Below, in pieces: positions 1 to 5,544 of a stretch of 7,538 nucleotides of DNA. The stretch comes from an uncultured Actinomyces sp. (GTDB taxonomy: Bacteria > Actinomycetota > Actinomycetes > Actinomycetales > Actinomycetaceae). The DNA is taken from contig USPB01000097.1 of the NCBI GenBank assembly GCA_900556405.1, forward strand, positions 1 through 7,538, read 5' to 3'. The notes under the pieces are model-generated. The model made no database searches. It was not told where the DNA came from and saw only the letters and a program-made list of their open reading frames with translations. A program made the translations under genes and the position numbers. Position 1 is the first letter of the stretch. Every line of letters begins with the position of its first letter.

Positions 1-12
1 CCCGGTCGCTCG

Positions 13-930
13 ATGAGCCAAGAGCGCTTCCTGACGGTCCCCTCCACCGGGGAAGCCGCTCGCCCCTTCGAGGTTCTCCTCGACGAGGCCTCGGCCGCCC
101 TGCCCGCCGACTTTCCGACGTCGGCGGGCCAGGTGCTGGTCGCGCTCGACATCGATGGCACGATCCTGACCCCCGCGGGGGCGACGCCGCGCGTCCTGGA
201 GGGGATCCACGGCCTCGCCGCCGCGGGCGCCCACGTGCTCATCGCGTCGGGGCGTGCGCTCGAGGGTGTGATCCCGGTCCTGGGGGCCCTCGACTTCACG
301 GATGGCTGGGCGCTGTGTAATAACGGTGCGACGCTCGTGCGCGTGAGCGGCGGGCAGTGCGAGATTGTCGAGGAGCGCACCTTCGTTCCGGGGGATTGCC
401 TGGAGGAGATCGCTTCGGCAGTGCCCGGCGCTGTGTTCGCGTCGATGCCGCACCCCAACATCCTGCTCTCCGCACCCTTCCCGAACGACGAGATCGAGGG
501 CAGCGATCACCGCATCGTGTCGATGGAGGAGCTCGCCTCCACGCCGACCCCGAAGATCGTCGTGCGCGCCGCCGACATGGATCGCGAGGAGTTCGACCGG
601 ATCCTGTCCTCCCTGGAGGTGTCGCGCACGCACGAGGTGTTCGTCGGCTGGACGTCGTGGGCGGATATTGAGCCGCTCGGCGTGACCAAGGCGACCGGGC
701 TGGAGTCACTGCGGGCGCGACTGGGCGTTCCCGCGGCCGGGACCGTCGCCGTCGGTGACGGCACCAACGACATCGCGATGATCGAATGGGCGGCGTTCGG
801 CGTCGCCATGGGCGGTGCCTCCGACGAGGTGCGCGCCCACGCCAATCACGTGACGGCCGCCGTCGAAAACGACGGTGCGGCCGCCGTCATGCACGCGATC
901 ATGCGCCGCTGCGGGGTCGCCGGCCGCTGA
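13..930 (+). CDS. Cof-type HAD-superfamily phosphatase (class IIB)
   Basis: A predicted cytosolic, Mg-dependent phosphatase of the Cof/HAD-IIB group, which typically hydrolyses sugar phosphates, flavin mononucleotide or similar small phosphoesters; the substrate cannot be read here. All four HAD motifs are visible. Motif I is LDIDGT with D46 (nucleophile) and D48. Motif II is the serine of IASGR (S79). Motif III is the lysine of GVTKATGL (K226). Motif IV is GDGTNDIAM (248-256), with D249 and D253 binding Mg. The cap domain lies between motifs II and III (about 85-215), as expected for type IIB, and 305 residues is close to the family norm, with about 40 extra N-terminal residues. No ribosome binding site is visible in the 12 upstream bases. 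An upstream frame reading P-V-A-R-stop would end at 14-16 and overlap this ATG as ATGA, so translational coupling is possible; the reading frame is also open to the window edge, so the true start could lie outside. The stop is 1 nt from the convergent RloB-like stop. Confidence 0.9.
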   Translation: MSQERFLTVPSTGEAARPFEVLLDEASAALPADFPTSAGQVLVALDIDGTILTPAGATPRVLEGIHGLAAAGAHVLIASGRALEGVIPVLGALDFTDGWALCNNGATLVRVSGGQCEIVEERTFVPGDCLEEIASAVPGAVFASMPHPNILLSAPFPNDEIEGSDHRIVSMEELASTPTPKIVVRAADMDREEFDRILSSLEVSRTHEVFVGWTSWADIEPLGVTKATGLESLRARLGVPAAGTVAVGDGTNDIAMIEWAAFGVAMGGASDEVRAHANHVTAAVENDGAAAVMHAIMRRCGVAGR

Positions 931-931
931 G

Positions 932-1516
932 CTACTTCTCCCTCGGAGGAGATACCAGCAGATCGATGAACCATGGCATAGCAGAGGAAGGATTGGGTCC
1001 TTTTTCGTTGGGGGTAAGGTCTGGCCATGCTTTGCGTGCCCGTTCTATGGCTGCTTCGTAGTTGGCGTGAGGGAACCGGGTAGCGAGAGCCTTCTCATCC
1101 GTCACTTTGGCGCGGTGAGCAAGATTGACGCAACCCCGTGATTCGATGTACCCCGTTTGATTTTGTGTGTGCCAGAGGAGCCAGAGCTCAAAGCAAGGGT
1201 TGGAGACTATGGTGTCAACTTCAGATGAATTTCTGCAACTAGTCAATACTTCATCGAGTCGCTGGTGTTGATCAACATCGACGATAAGGATTGCATGGTC
1301 AAAATCGTCTTTTCGCAGTGCTTTATTGCATTCCTTGAGCACTCGTGACGGTTCTCCGCCGATGGCGTGGATTTTGATCGTCGCGTGCTTAGGGCGAATC
1401 TGTTGGTATAGAAGCTCCAGGTACTGCCGTTCGGTGACGAGACCTTCGGTAAATACTGCGTAGCGGATCTTCACATTCTTAGGATTACGTGTTTTGCGTG
1501 TACCGGGCCGTCCCAT
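932..1516 (-). CDS. RloB-like (AbiLii-type) Toprim-fold protein, putative defence effector
   Basis: A 194-residue protein of the RloB family. Visible landmarks are an N-terminal basic segment (GRPGTRKTRNPK), the Toprim-like acidic motif FTEGLVTE (22-29, E24), the DxD-like motif IVDVDQH (78-84, D80/D82), the family signature NPCFELWLLWH (106-116) and a C-terminal NPSSAMPWFIDLL segment (175-187). Known for the family: RloB genes were named as restriction-linked ORFs, and AbiLii of the lactococcal AbiL abortive-infection system is of this type; the Toprim-like residues suggest a metal-dependent nuclease or primase-like fold. Inference: it is the toxic effector activated by the ATPase encoded just upstream, whose stop is only 6 nt before this ATG. 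The nearest Shine-Dalgarno-like sequence is GGTGAG, 5 nt before the ATG and inside the end of the ATPase gene, so translational coupling is likely. Base composition is clearly lower in GC than the neighbouring HAD gene. The PARIS effector AriB is an alternative Toprim relative, but the NPCFELWLL motif favours RloB. Confidence 0.82.
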   Translation of the reverse strand: MGRPGTRKTRNPKNVKIRYAVFTEGLVTERQYLELLYQQIRPKHATIKIHAIGGEPSRVLKECNKALRKDDFDHAILIVDVDQHQRLDEVLTSCRNSSEVDTIVSNPCFELWLLWHTQNQTGYIESRGCVNLAHRAKVTDEKALATRFPHANYEAAIERARKAWPDLTPNEKGPNPSSAMPWFIDLLVSPPREK

Positions 1517-1522
1517 GAGGTC

Positions 1523-2827
1523 TCACCGTATTTCCTCGGTGTTTCTGTTCAGTAGGTTGTGAATCAGGGAGGGCGCTGTGTAAGGCACGCCTCCGAACTG
1601 CCCCTCCAGGTATTGTTTGACGATATTGCTGCCCTTCTGGAGTGTGAAGTCATCAAGGTTAAAGAGCTCGCTTGCTCCGTTGCTGCCCTTCTCAACGAAC
1701 CACACTTGCTCGCGCTTGGCTCTGCTGCCACGGCCCGCATCGAGCAGGGTCATATCGTGGCTGGTGAAGATGAGCTGTGCGCCTGTTGTGTTTACCTCAG
1801 GGTCATCGAACCAGTCGATGATGAGGCGGGAAAGTTGAGGATGAAGGCTTGAACCAAGTTCGTCAACAACAAGTACACAGCCTTTTCGTAGGGCATTAAC
1901 GACAGCTGTCCCGAGTGCGAGCCATGCCATGGTGCCGGTTGATTCATCGGAGCTTCTGAGTCTTCCGCTGCTTTCTCCGTGCCGAAATAGGAGGTTGCGT
2001 GCAATGTAGTTGCTGATGTCTTCTGCTTCGTCTGACGAGCTATCACTAGCCTGTTCTTGACTGTCGTCGGAGGCAGGCGCCAGCATCTGGGCGACTAGCT
2101 GGGCAAACCGCGGGGGAATTGCGCGTTCCTCCACCTCGACATGCGTGATGCCTGTGTCTGCGATTTGCGCGAGGGTAACGAGTGCGCCGAGGTTTAAACT
2201 CCGTTCTTTCAGCTGTCGAGCGATGCGATCAATGCGTGCGTTAACTTCCCCGTCTCCGACGTGATAAAGGTCGAATCCACGCATGAGAGCTTCCCAGATT
2301 GGCGTTACTGATGCATGGTTGAACTGGGCGGCGCGGGAGAGTGCGAGTTCGCGTCTCGCAACTCGAGTGATCCCCTTCAGGCCCTTCACACGCCCGTCAG
2401 TGTTGCGGGAGTACACTTCTTTCCATCGAGTGCTGACGACATGCAGTGACTCTTCGGTGATGCCGTCACTGTCCGTTGCAAAGCGATAGTCGTACCGTTG
2501 CCCGGAGTAGATGAACTCGAGTTCAAAGGTAGCGGGAGCAGTCATCTGTTCCCGGATAAGCGCAAAGGGGGCTCGAGGGAACTGTGGCTCATCGAGCCAC
2601 GATGTTGCCGAGGAGCCGATGGCCCCAAGCGTGTAATGGAGCGCGTCGAGAACGTTAGTCTTGCCGGAAGCGTTTGCGCCGTAGATGCCGTCAACGTGGT
2701 GGATGTGGTCGGTCCACTCTGTGCCCTTGGAAGGGCGGAGCGTCTTGAGTGTGGGCCGTATCAGGTCGAGGGTGGCCTCATCGCGGAACGACCGATGGTT
2801 CTCAAACGTGAATCGCAGGAGATGCAT
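1523..2827 (-). CDS. SMC/ABC-like AAA ATPase (RloA/AbiLi-type), putative defence sensor
   Basis: A 434-residue ATPase of the AAA_15/AAA_21 class, related in layout to AbiLi and RloA. Its N-terminus MHLLRFTFENHRSFRDEATL is typical of this family and fixes the start. Walker A is GANASGKT (50-57, K56). A signature-like STGT (296-299) follows in SSDESTGTMAW. Walker B is CVLVVDELGSSLHP (317-330, D322/E323), and the H-loop is TSHD (355-358, H357). Between the lobes is the family-specific middle region, with a Ser/Asp/Glu-rich low-complexity stretch at about 252-270, probably a flexible linker. Known: such ATPases pair with a Toprim or HNH effector in anti-phage modules. Inference: it senses infection and restrains or triggers the downstream RloB-like protein. 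There is no Shine-Dalgarno; TAGCAT at 2834-2839 is 6 nt from the ATG, suggesting a leaderless transcript. GC, by counting sample stretches, is about 40-55% against roughly 70% or more nearby, consistent with horizontal acquisition. Confidence 0.85.
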   Translation of the reverse strand: MHLLRFTFENHRSFRDEATLDLIRPTLKTLRPSKGTEWTDHIHHVDGIYGANASGKTNVLDALHYTLGAIGSSATSWLDEPQFPRAPFALIREQMTAPATFELEFIYSGQRYDYRFATDSDGITEESLHVVSTRWKEVYSRNTDGRVKGLKGITRVARRELALSRAAQFNHASVTPIWEALMRGFDLYHVGDGEVNARIDRIARQLKERSLNLGALVTLAQIADTGITHVEVEERAIPPRFAQLVAQMLAPASDDSQEQASDSSSDEAEDISNYIARNLLFRHGESSGRLRSSDESTGTMAWLALGTAVVNALRKGCVLVVDELGSSLHPQLSRLIIDWFDDPEVNTTGAQLIFTSHDMTLLDAGRGSRAKREQVWFVEKGSNGASELFNLDDFTLQKGSNIVKQYLEGQFGGVPYTAPSLIHNLLNRNTEEIR

Positions 2828-2833
2828 AGGGAT

Positions 2834-2839
2834 ATGCTA
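2834..2839 (-). promoter_or_regulatory. Putative -10 (TAGCAT) of the ATPase-RloB operon
   Basis: Read on the - strand, TAGCAT is followed by exactly 6 nt (ATCCCT) and then the ATG, the geometry of actinobacterial leaderless promoters (TANNNT with transcription starting at the A of ATG). No Shine-Dalgarno is present, which fits. The -35 position would fall inside the palindrome at 2854-2874. This is an inference from position and motif only. Confidence 0.5.
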
Positions 2840-2853
2840 CATCATCGATCTGA

Positions 2854-2874
2854 TTTCGATAAAAGTTATCGAAA
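2854..2874. promoter_or_regulatory. Perfect 9-3-9 palindrome, putative operator of the defence operon
   Basis: TTTCGATAA and TTATCGAAA are exact inverted repeats separated by AAG. The 21-bp element lies 26 bp upstream of the ATPase ATG and covers the -35 position of the inferred promoter, where a dimeric regulator could block or recruit RNA polymerase. It lies in the 56-bp gap between the hydrolase stop and the ATPase start. A terminator is less likely: the stem has only two G/C pairs per arm and no U-tract follows on the - strand. The cognate regulator is not identifiable from this window. Confidence 0.55.
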
Positions 2875-2883
2875 ATGAAGCGC

Positions 2884-4071
2884 TCATACCCTAATTGAAT
2901 TGCGGAGTGATTTCATTGGTGCTGCCTGCAGCCAGTCGCCCATGATCGCGAACGCGCGGTCCAGGTCCCCGATCTGGCAGTGCTGCGCCATGTCCGGGTC
3001 CTGCGCGTGGCGGAATGTGCGCACGTCCAGGGACGTCGAGTTTTCCAAGGCCCGGCGCACGTCGCCCAGGCGCTCGAAGGGCACGTACTGGTCCGCGTCC
3101 CCAGCCAGGACCAGGCACGGCTGGGCGATCCGGCCCTCGAGGGGTTCCATCGTGTAGTCGCCAAACGCCCGCAGCACCTCGCTCGGCCTGCTCAGCCCGG
3201 TCAGGTGCAAGGCCTGCCGCAGTTTCCACGACAGATCTGCGTTGAGTCGTGAGGCCGTCCGCAGCGCGGCGTCGATGAGCCACGCGGGCCTCGGGCTCGC
3301 GACGACCGCGTCCGCGATGGGGCGCAGGGGACGAGGCAGTGGCGCCGTCAGGCCGTCGAGGAGCCGATACATCATGTCGAAGGCGATCACGTGGCTGATG
3401 TGCGGGCAGTAGGCGGCCGCGCGCATAACGAGGTAGCCGCCGAAGGAAACGCCGAGCGCTGCGGCGCTCTCGATGCCGAAGTAGTCCATCACCGCGTTCG
3501 TCGGACGCTCCCACTGCGGCTCGAGTGGCATACCCGCCAGGACCGTGTGTCCCTGGCCCGGTCCATCGAAGGCGATGATGTCGAAGGGGCGGGTGGGGAA
3601 GTGGGACGCGAAATCGACGATCCCTTCCACGTACCCGTCGAAGCCATTCATCATGATGAGCGTGGTCGGGGTACCAGCCGGGGTCTGCGCGCGGGCCGCC
3701 GGGTCCGCCTCCCAGCGCATCGCGGTCAGCTCCCCGTCCCCGTAGGGCACCGCGTGACGGGTGAGGGCGGGGCCTCGGTGGGCCTCGTAGAAGGAGGCCG
3801 ACATGGCGTCGATGAAGCGCCGCTTACGGGGGTCGTCCGCACCGAGGTAGAAGGCCGCGAGCTCATAGAGGCGCCACGCGGCGTCCGCGTCACCCTCGGA
3901 TGAGAAGCGCTCGGCGAGGCGCTGCGCGAGCTCCGTGATCTGGCTCGTCGTTCTCAGGCGGGGGAGTGTGGTCGCCGCGATCGTCTCCATACCCGCGCGG
4001 TCGAGGATCGCTGCGAAGGTCCGGTTGAGCTGTAGGTCGAATTGGCGATTGCCCGTGTATTCGGTGAACAT
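2884..4071 (-). CDS. Alpha/beta-hydrolase with N-terminal helical region
   Basis: A predicted serine hydrolase of 395 residues, without signal peptide or membrane segment. An N-terminal mostly helical region (about 1-100) precedes the alpha/beta core, as in FrsA-like and 2,6-dihydroxypseudooxynicotine-hydrolase-like enzymes. Motifs: the oxyanion-hole region MNGFDGYVE (141-149), FDGPGQG (168-174), the nucleophile elbow GVSFGG with S209, the probable acid D327 in AGDADQYVP, and the probable catalytic histidine H364 in MAQHCQ. The substrate is unknown. The start MFTEYTGNRQ is chosen because further upstream the frame runs through promoter sequence and into the antisense of the TetR gene, giving implausible basic sequence. 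It has no Shine-Dalgarno but has TACGGT 6 nt before the ATG, suggesting leaderless translation. It is divergent from the TetR gene, so it is the likely regulatory target. The last 10 or so codons are AT-rich, unlike the rest of the gene. Confidence 0.85.
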   Translation of the reverse strand: MFTEYTGNRQFDLQLNRTFAAILDRAGMETIAATTLPRLRTTSQITELAQRLAERFSSEGDADAAWRLYELAAFYLGADDPRKRRFIDAMSASFYEAHRGPALTRHAVPYGDGELTAMRWEADPAARAQTPAGTPTTLIMMNGFDGYVEGIVDFASHFPTRPFDIIAFDGPGQGHTVLAGMPLEPQWERPTNAVMDYFGIESAAALGVSFGGYLVMRAAAYCPHISHVIAFDMMYRLLDGLTAPLPRPLRPIADAVVASPRPAWLIDAALRTASRLNADLSWKLRQALHLTGLSRPSEVLRAFGDYTMEPLEGRIAQPCLVLAGDADQYVPFERLGDVRRALENSTSLDVRTFRHAQDPDMAQHCQIGDLDRAFAIMGDWLQAAPMKSLRNSIRV

Positions 4072-4077
4072 GACTCG

Positions 4078-4083
4078 ACCGTA
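4078..4083 (-). promoter_or_regulatory. Putative -10 (TACGGT) of the alpha/beta-hydrolase gene
   Basis: On the - strand TACGGT is followed by CGAGTC and then ATG. This is the 6-nt spacing expected for a leaderless transcript and explains the absence of a ribosome binding site. No convincing -35 is seen. Inference only. Confidence 0.4.
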
Positions 4084-4151
4084 TCGGCTGAACAGGTGCG
4101 GTGGACTGAACAATAGCAAACGGAGTGTTGGATACCGGACGGGGCGACCGC

Positions 4152-4194
4152 TATACGTAGGATAAGCACATTGATAGTGGAAAATTGATCGGAG
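4152..4194 (+). promoter_or_regulatory. Promoter candidates and ribosome binding site of the TetR gene
   Basis: Two overlapping -10 candidates are visible: TATACG (4152-4157), with TTGGAT (4128-4133) 18 nt upstream as a possible -35, and TAGGAT (4158-4163) without a -35. GGAG at 4191-4194 lies 4 nt before the ATG at 4199 and is the likely Shine-Dalgarno. I searched the 127-bp divergent gap for a TetR operator and saw only weak dyads, such as CCGTATCGG (4079-4087) and TACGTA (4154-4159); none is convincing. Confidence 0.35.
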
Positions 4195-4198
4195 AGAA

Positions 4199-4798
4199 AT
4201 GTTCCTGCGGGGCACGGATAAGCACGGGCGCGAGGCCGAGAAGAACCTGGACCTGCGCATTCGCAAGACGCGTCGGGCGATCCGCTCCGGCCTCGTCAAG
4301 GCGTGCCAGGCCAAGCCCTACGCGCACGTCAGCGTCACCGACATTTGTGCCGCGTCGATGGTGTCGCGCACGACCTTCTACGACCACTACACCGACAAGG
4401 ACGCGCTGCTCGCAGAGGTGGTGTCTTTCCTCCTCGACGAGATCACCCCGGCGCTCGAGGGCCTGTGGTTCGGCGAGGGGCGCGACGCCCGCGCCGTCGC
4501 CCGCCACCTTGCCGATGTCTACGCGCGCAACGGCAAGGCTCTGGCGACCCTGCTCGCTATCCGCGTGGGCGGCGACGGCGACCTGCACGAGCAGCTTTAT
4601 CGCACGTGCTGTTCGGTATTTACCGATTGGGCGCGTGGTCGCGTGGATGACGAGGTGCTGCCGCTCGCCGCCGACGTCTACGCTTCCGTTGTCCTGACCT
4701 TCATCGAGCGCAGCGCCACCAAGCCCCTCACGGACAAGGAACTCGCCACCATCGACCGCGCCCGCGAGCTCTTCATCGAGGGCTTCGGCGCCCGGTAA
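4199..4798 (+). CDS. TetR/AcrR-family transcriptional regulator
   Basis: A 199-residue one-component regulator with the usual TetR layout. The N-terminal helix-turn-helix is at about 42-66 (VSVTDICAASMVSRTTFYDHY), preceded by a helix rich in Arg/Lys (20-37) and followed by TDKDALLAEV, the standard family continuation. The C-terminal ligand-binding/dimerisation domain (about 75-199) is divergent and gives no clue to the ligand. Members mostly repress adjacent genes and release DNA on binding a small molecule. Here the divergently transcribed alpha/beta hydrolase starts 127 bp away, so it is the natural candidate target together with the regulator's own gene. GGAG 4 nt before the ATG supports the start. 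The stop codon is only 1 nt from the stop of the convergent toxin gene, leaving no room for a conventional terminator. Confidence 0.9.
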   Translation: MFLRGTDKHGREAEKNLDLRIRKTRRAIRSGLVKACQAKPYAHVSVTDICAASMVSRTTFYDHYTDKDALLAEVVSFLLDEITPALEGLWFGEGRDARAVARHLADVYARNGKALATLLAIRVGGDGDLHEQLYRTCCSVFTDWARGRVDDEVLPLAADVYASVVLTFIERSATKPLTDKELATIDRARELFIEGFGAR

Positions 4799-4799
4799 A

Positions 4800-5063
4800 T
4801 TAGCGGTAGATTCGAGACCGGTGATCGATATTGATGGCGAGGATCAATAGCTCATCATCTTCGATGGACGCAATGATTCGATAGTTGCCGACACGGTATC
4901 GCCAGAAGCCTGCGAGGTTGCCGGTCAGTCCTTTCCCGCGCGAGCGGGGGTCCTCGCCGCTCGCTGTCTCACGGAGGTAGCCGATGATGCGGCGAGCGGT
5001 TGGTTTATCGAGCTTGCCGAGCTGTTTCAGGGCCCGTGGAGACAGCTCAGCCCTCCAGGCCAA
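4800..5063 (-). CDS. RelE/ParE-superfamily toxin of a type II toxin-antitoxin module
   Basis: An 87-residue basic protein with the compact RelE fold sequence: an N-terminal helical hairpin (LSPRALKQLGKLDKPTARRIIGYL), the GLTGNLAGFWRYRVGNYRIIASIEDDELLIL core, and the C-terminal HRSRIYR. Likely functional residues are R55, R57, R62, H81, R82 and Y86, by analogy with RelE-type ribosome-dependent mRNA interferases; ParE-like gyrase inhibition cannot be excluded. The start codon is TTG (5061-5063), which gives the usual MAW N-terminus. An in-frame TGA lies three codons upstream, so no earlier start is available. GGTGA, 6 nt upstream and inside the antitoxin gene, could serve as ribosome binding site. 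The 17-nt overlap with the antitoxin gene points to translational coupling and keeps antitoxin in excess. Confidence 0.88.
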   Translation of the reverse strand: MAWRAELSPRALKQLGKLDKPTARRIIGYLRETASGEDPRSRGKGLTGNLAGFWRYRVGNYRIIASIEDDELLILAINIDHRSRIYR

Positions 5064-5289
5064 GGGTCTTCACCGCCTCGTCGAGGCTCACCGATGTGAC
5101 TCGTCCGGCGCGAATGTCTTCGAGTTCCGCCTGCAGTGAGTAGGCGAGCTCAATCTCTTCAAGCGCTGACTCGATGGCGCGATTCATGTAGAACGACTTC
5201 GTTCGTCCCGTCCGCTGGGCGAGGGCCGTGAGGCGGGCATCGATCTCAGGATCGAGCTTGACGGAGCGTGCAACTCGTGCCGTAGACAT
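5047..5289 (-). CDS. RelB-like ribbon-helix-helix antitoxin
   Basis: An 80-residue protein. The N-terminal ribbon-helix-helix DNA-binding domain occupies about residues 5-46: a beta strand VARSVKLD, helix 1 PEIDARLTALAQRTG, then RTKSFYMNRAIESALEEIE. The acidic C-terminal tail (about 47-80, AYSLQAELEDIRAG...) would wrap the toxin. The class neutralises RelE/ParE toxins and autorepresses its operon as a dimer, with the toxin as co-repressor. The ATG at 5287-5289 is preceded on the - strand by GAGGAGAA (5293-5300), a good Shine-Dalgarno. The gene comes first in the operon and its end overlaps the toxin start by 17 nt, the standard antitoxin-toxin order. Confidence 0.88.
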   Translation of the reverse strand: MSTARVARSVKLDPEIDARLTALAQRTGRTKSFYMNRAIESALEEIELAYSLQAELEDIRAGRVTSVSLDEAVKTLGLEG

Positions 5290-5306
5290 GTGTTCTCCTC
5301 AAATGT

Positions 5307-5323
5307 GACTACGCGTAGTCTAC
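5307..5323 (-). promoter_or_regulatory. Toxin-antitoxin promoter with 14-bp palindromic operator
   Basis: GACTACGCGTAGTC (5307-5320) is a perfect 14-bp palindrome, and the adjoining GTAGTCTAC (5315-5323) forms an overlapping second dyad. On the - strand TAGACT (5317-5322) is a plausible -10, placing transcription start inside the palindrome and leaving about 20 nt of leader with the Shine-Dalgarno. This is the expected place for autorepression by the ribbon-helix-helix antitoxin; binding is inferred. Confidence 0.6.
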
Positions 5324-5397
5324 TTCCCTGAGGCGGCAGTTGGAAGGGCTCATTGGTGAGGAAAATGGGTGTGTGGGAGCATCAGGCTGATGGGATA

Positions 5398-5432
5398 ACA
5401 ACGTTGTCAACAAGGCATCAATCTGCAAATAT
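5398..5432 (+). promoter_or_regulatory. Putative kinase promoter overlapped by a LacI-type dyad
   Basis: ACAACGTTGT (5398-5407) is a perfect palindrome with the central CG typical of LacI-family operators, and it overlaps GTTGTCAAC (5403-5411). TTGTCA (5404-5409) and AAATAT (5427-5432), 17 nt apart, could be the -35 and -10 of a promoter reading toward the kinase, which would give an untranslated leader of about 105 nt. Moderate to low confidence. Confidence 0.4.
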
Positions 5433-5485
5433 CGTGCAGCGCGTTCGATAAGGGGTCTCAGGTCCCCGTCGGGGCGTGCGCGAAA

Positions 5486-5501
5486 GTGTTACCGTTAACG
5501 C
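5486..5501 (+). promoter_or_regulatory. LacI-family-type operator upstream of the kinase
   Basis: GTGTTACCGTTAACGC is a 16-bp pseudo-palindrome centred on CG with 6 of 8 pairs complementary. It resembles the GTGTTAACGTTAACAC-style operators of LacI-family sugar regulators in Actinobacteria. It also contains TACCGT (5490-5495), which could be a -10 element, so a bound repressor would occlude it. It lies 43 nt before the GTG start and 91 bp (centre to centre) from the dyad at 5398-5407. No LacI gene is in the window. Confidence 0.5.
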
Positions 5502-5544
5502 ATTCCCGGCCCCCGCCTCGTCAATGAAGACCCAAGGAGCATTC

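Noticed and set aside
2854..2874. Palindrome as a Rho-independent terminator of the hydrolase gene
   Set aside because: The stem is AT-rich with two G/C pairs per arm, the loop is 3 nt and no U-tract follows on the - strand; the position over a promoter fits an operator better.
4088..4112. CTGAACA direct repeat (4088 and 4106) as a TetR operator
   Set aside because: TetR regulators usually bind inverted repeats; this is a short direct repeat with no dyad, so support is too weak.
4072..4314. 81-residue N-terminal extension of the hydrolase
   Set aside because: It would run through the divergent promoter region and antisense over the TetR coding start, and its sequence is basic and low in domain character. 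MFTEYTG with TACGGT upstream is a better start.
5452..5474. Mutually exclusive GGGG/CCCC/GGGG hairpins before the kinase as an attenuator
   Set aside because: Stems of only 4-5 bp with no leader peptide or U-tract; in GC-rich DNA this is likely chance.
5476..5544. Upstream in-frame starts for the kinase (GTG 5476, ATG 5524)
   Set aside because: Neither has a Shine-Dalgarno or leaderless -10; the first would encode the LacI-type operator. GTG 5545 has AAGGAG 5 nt upstream.
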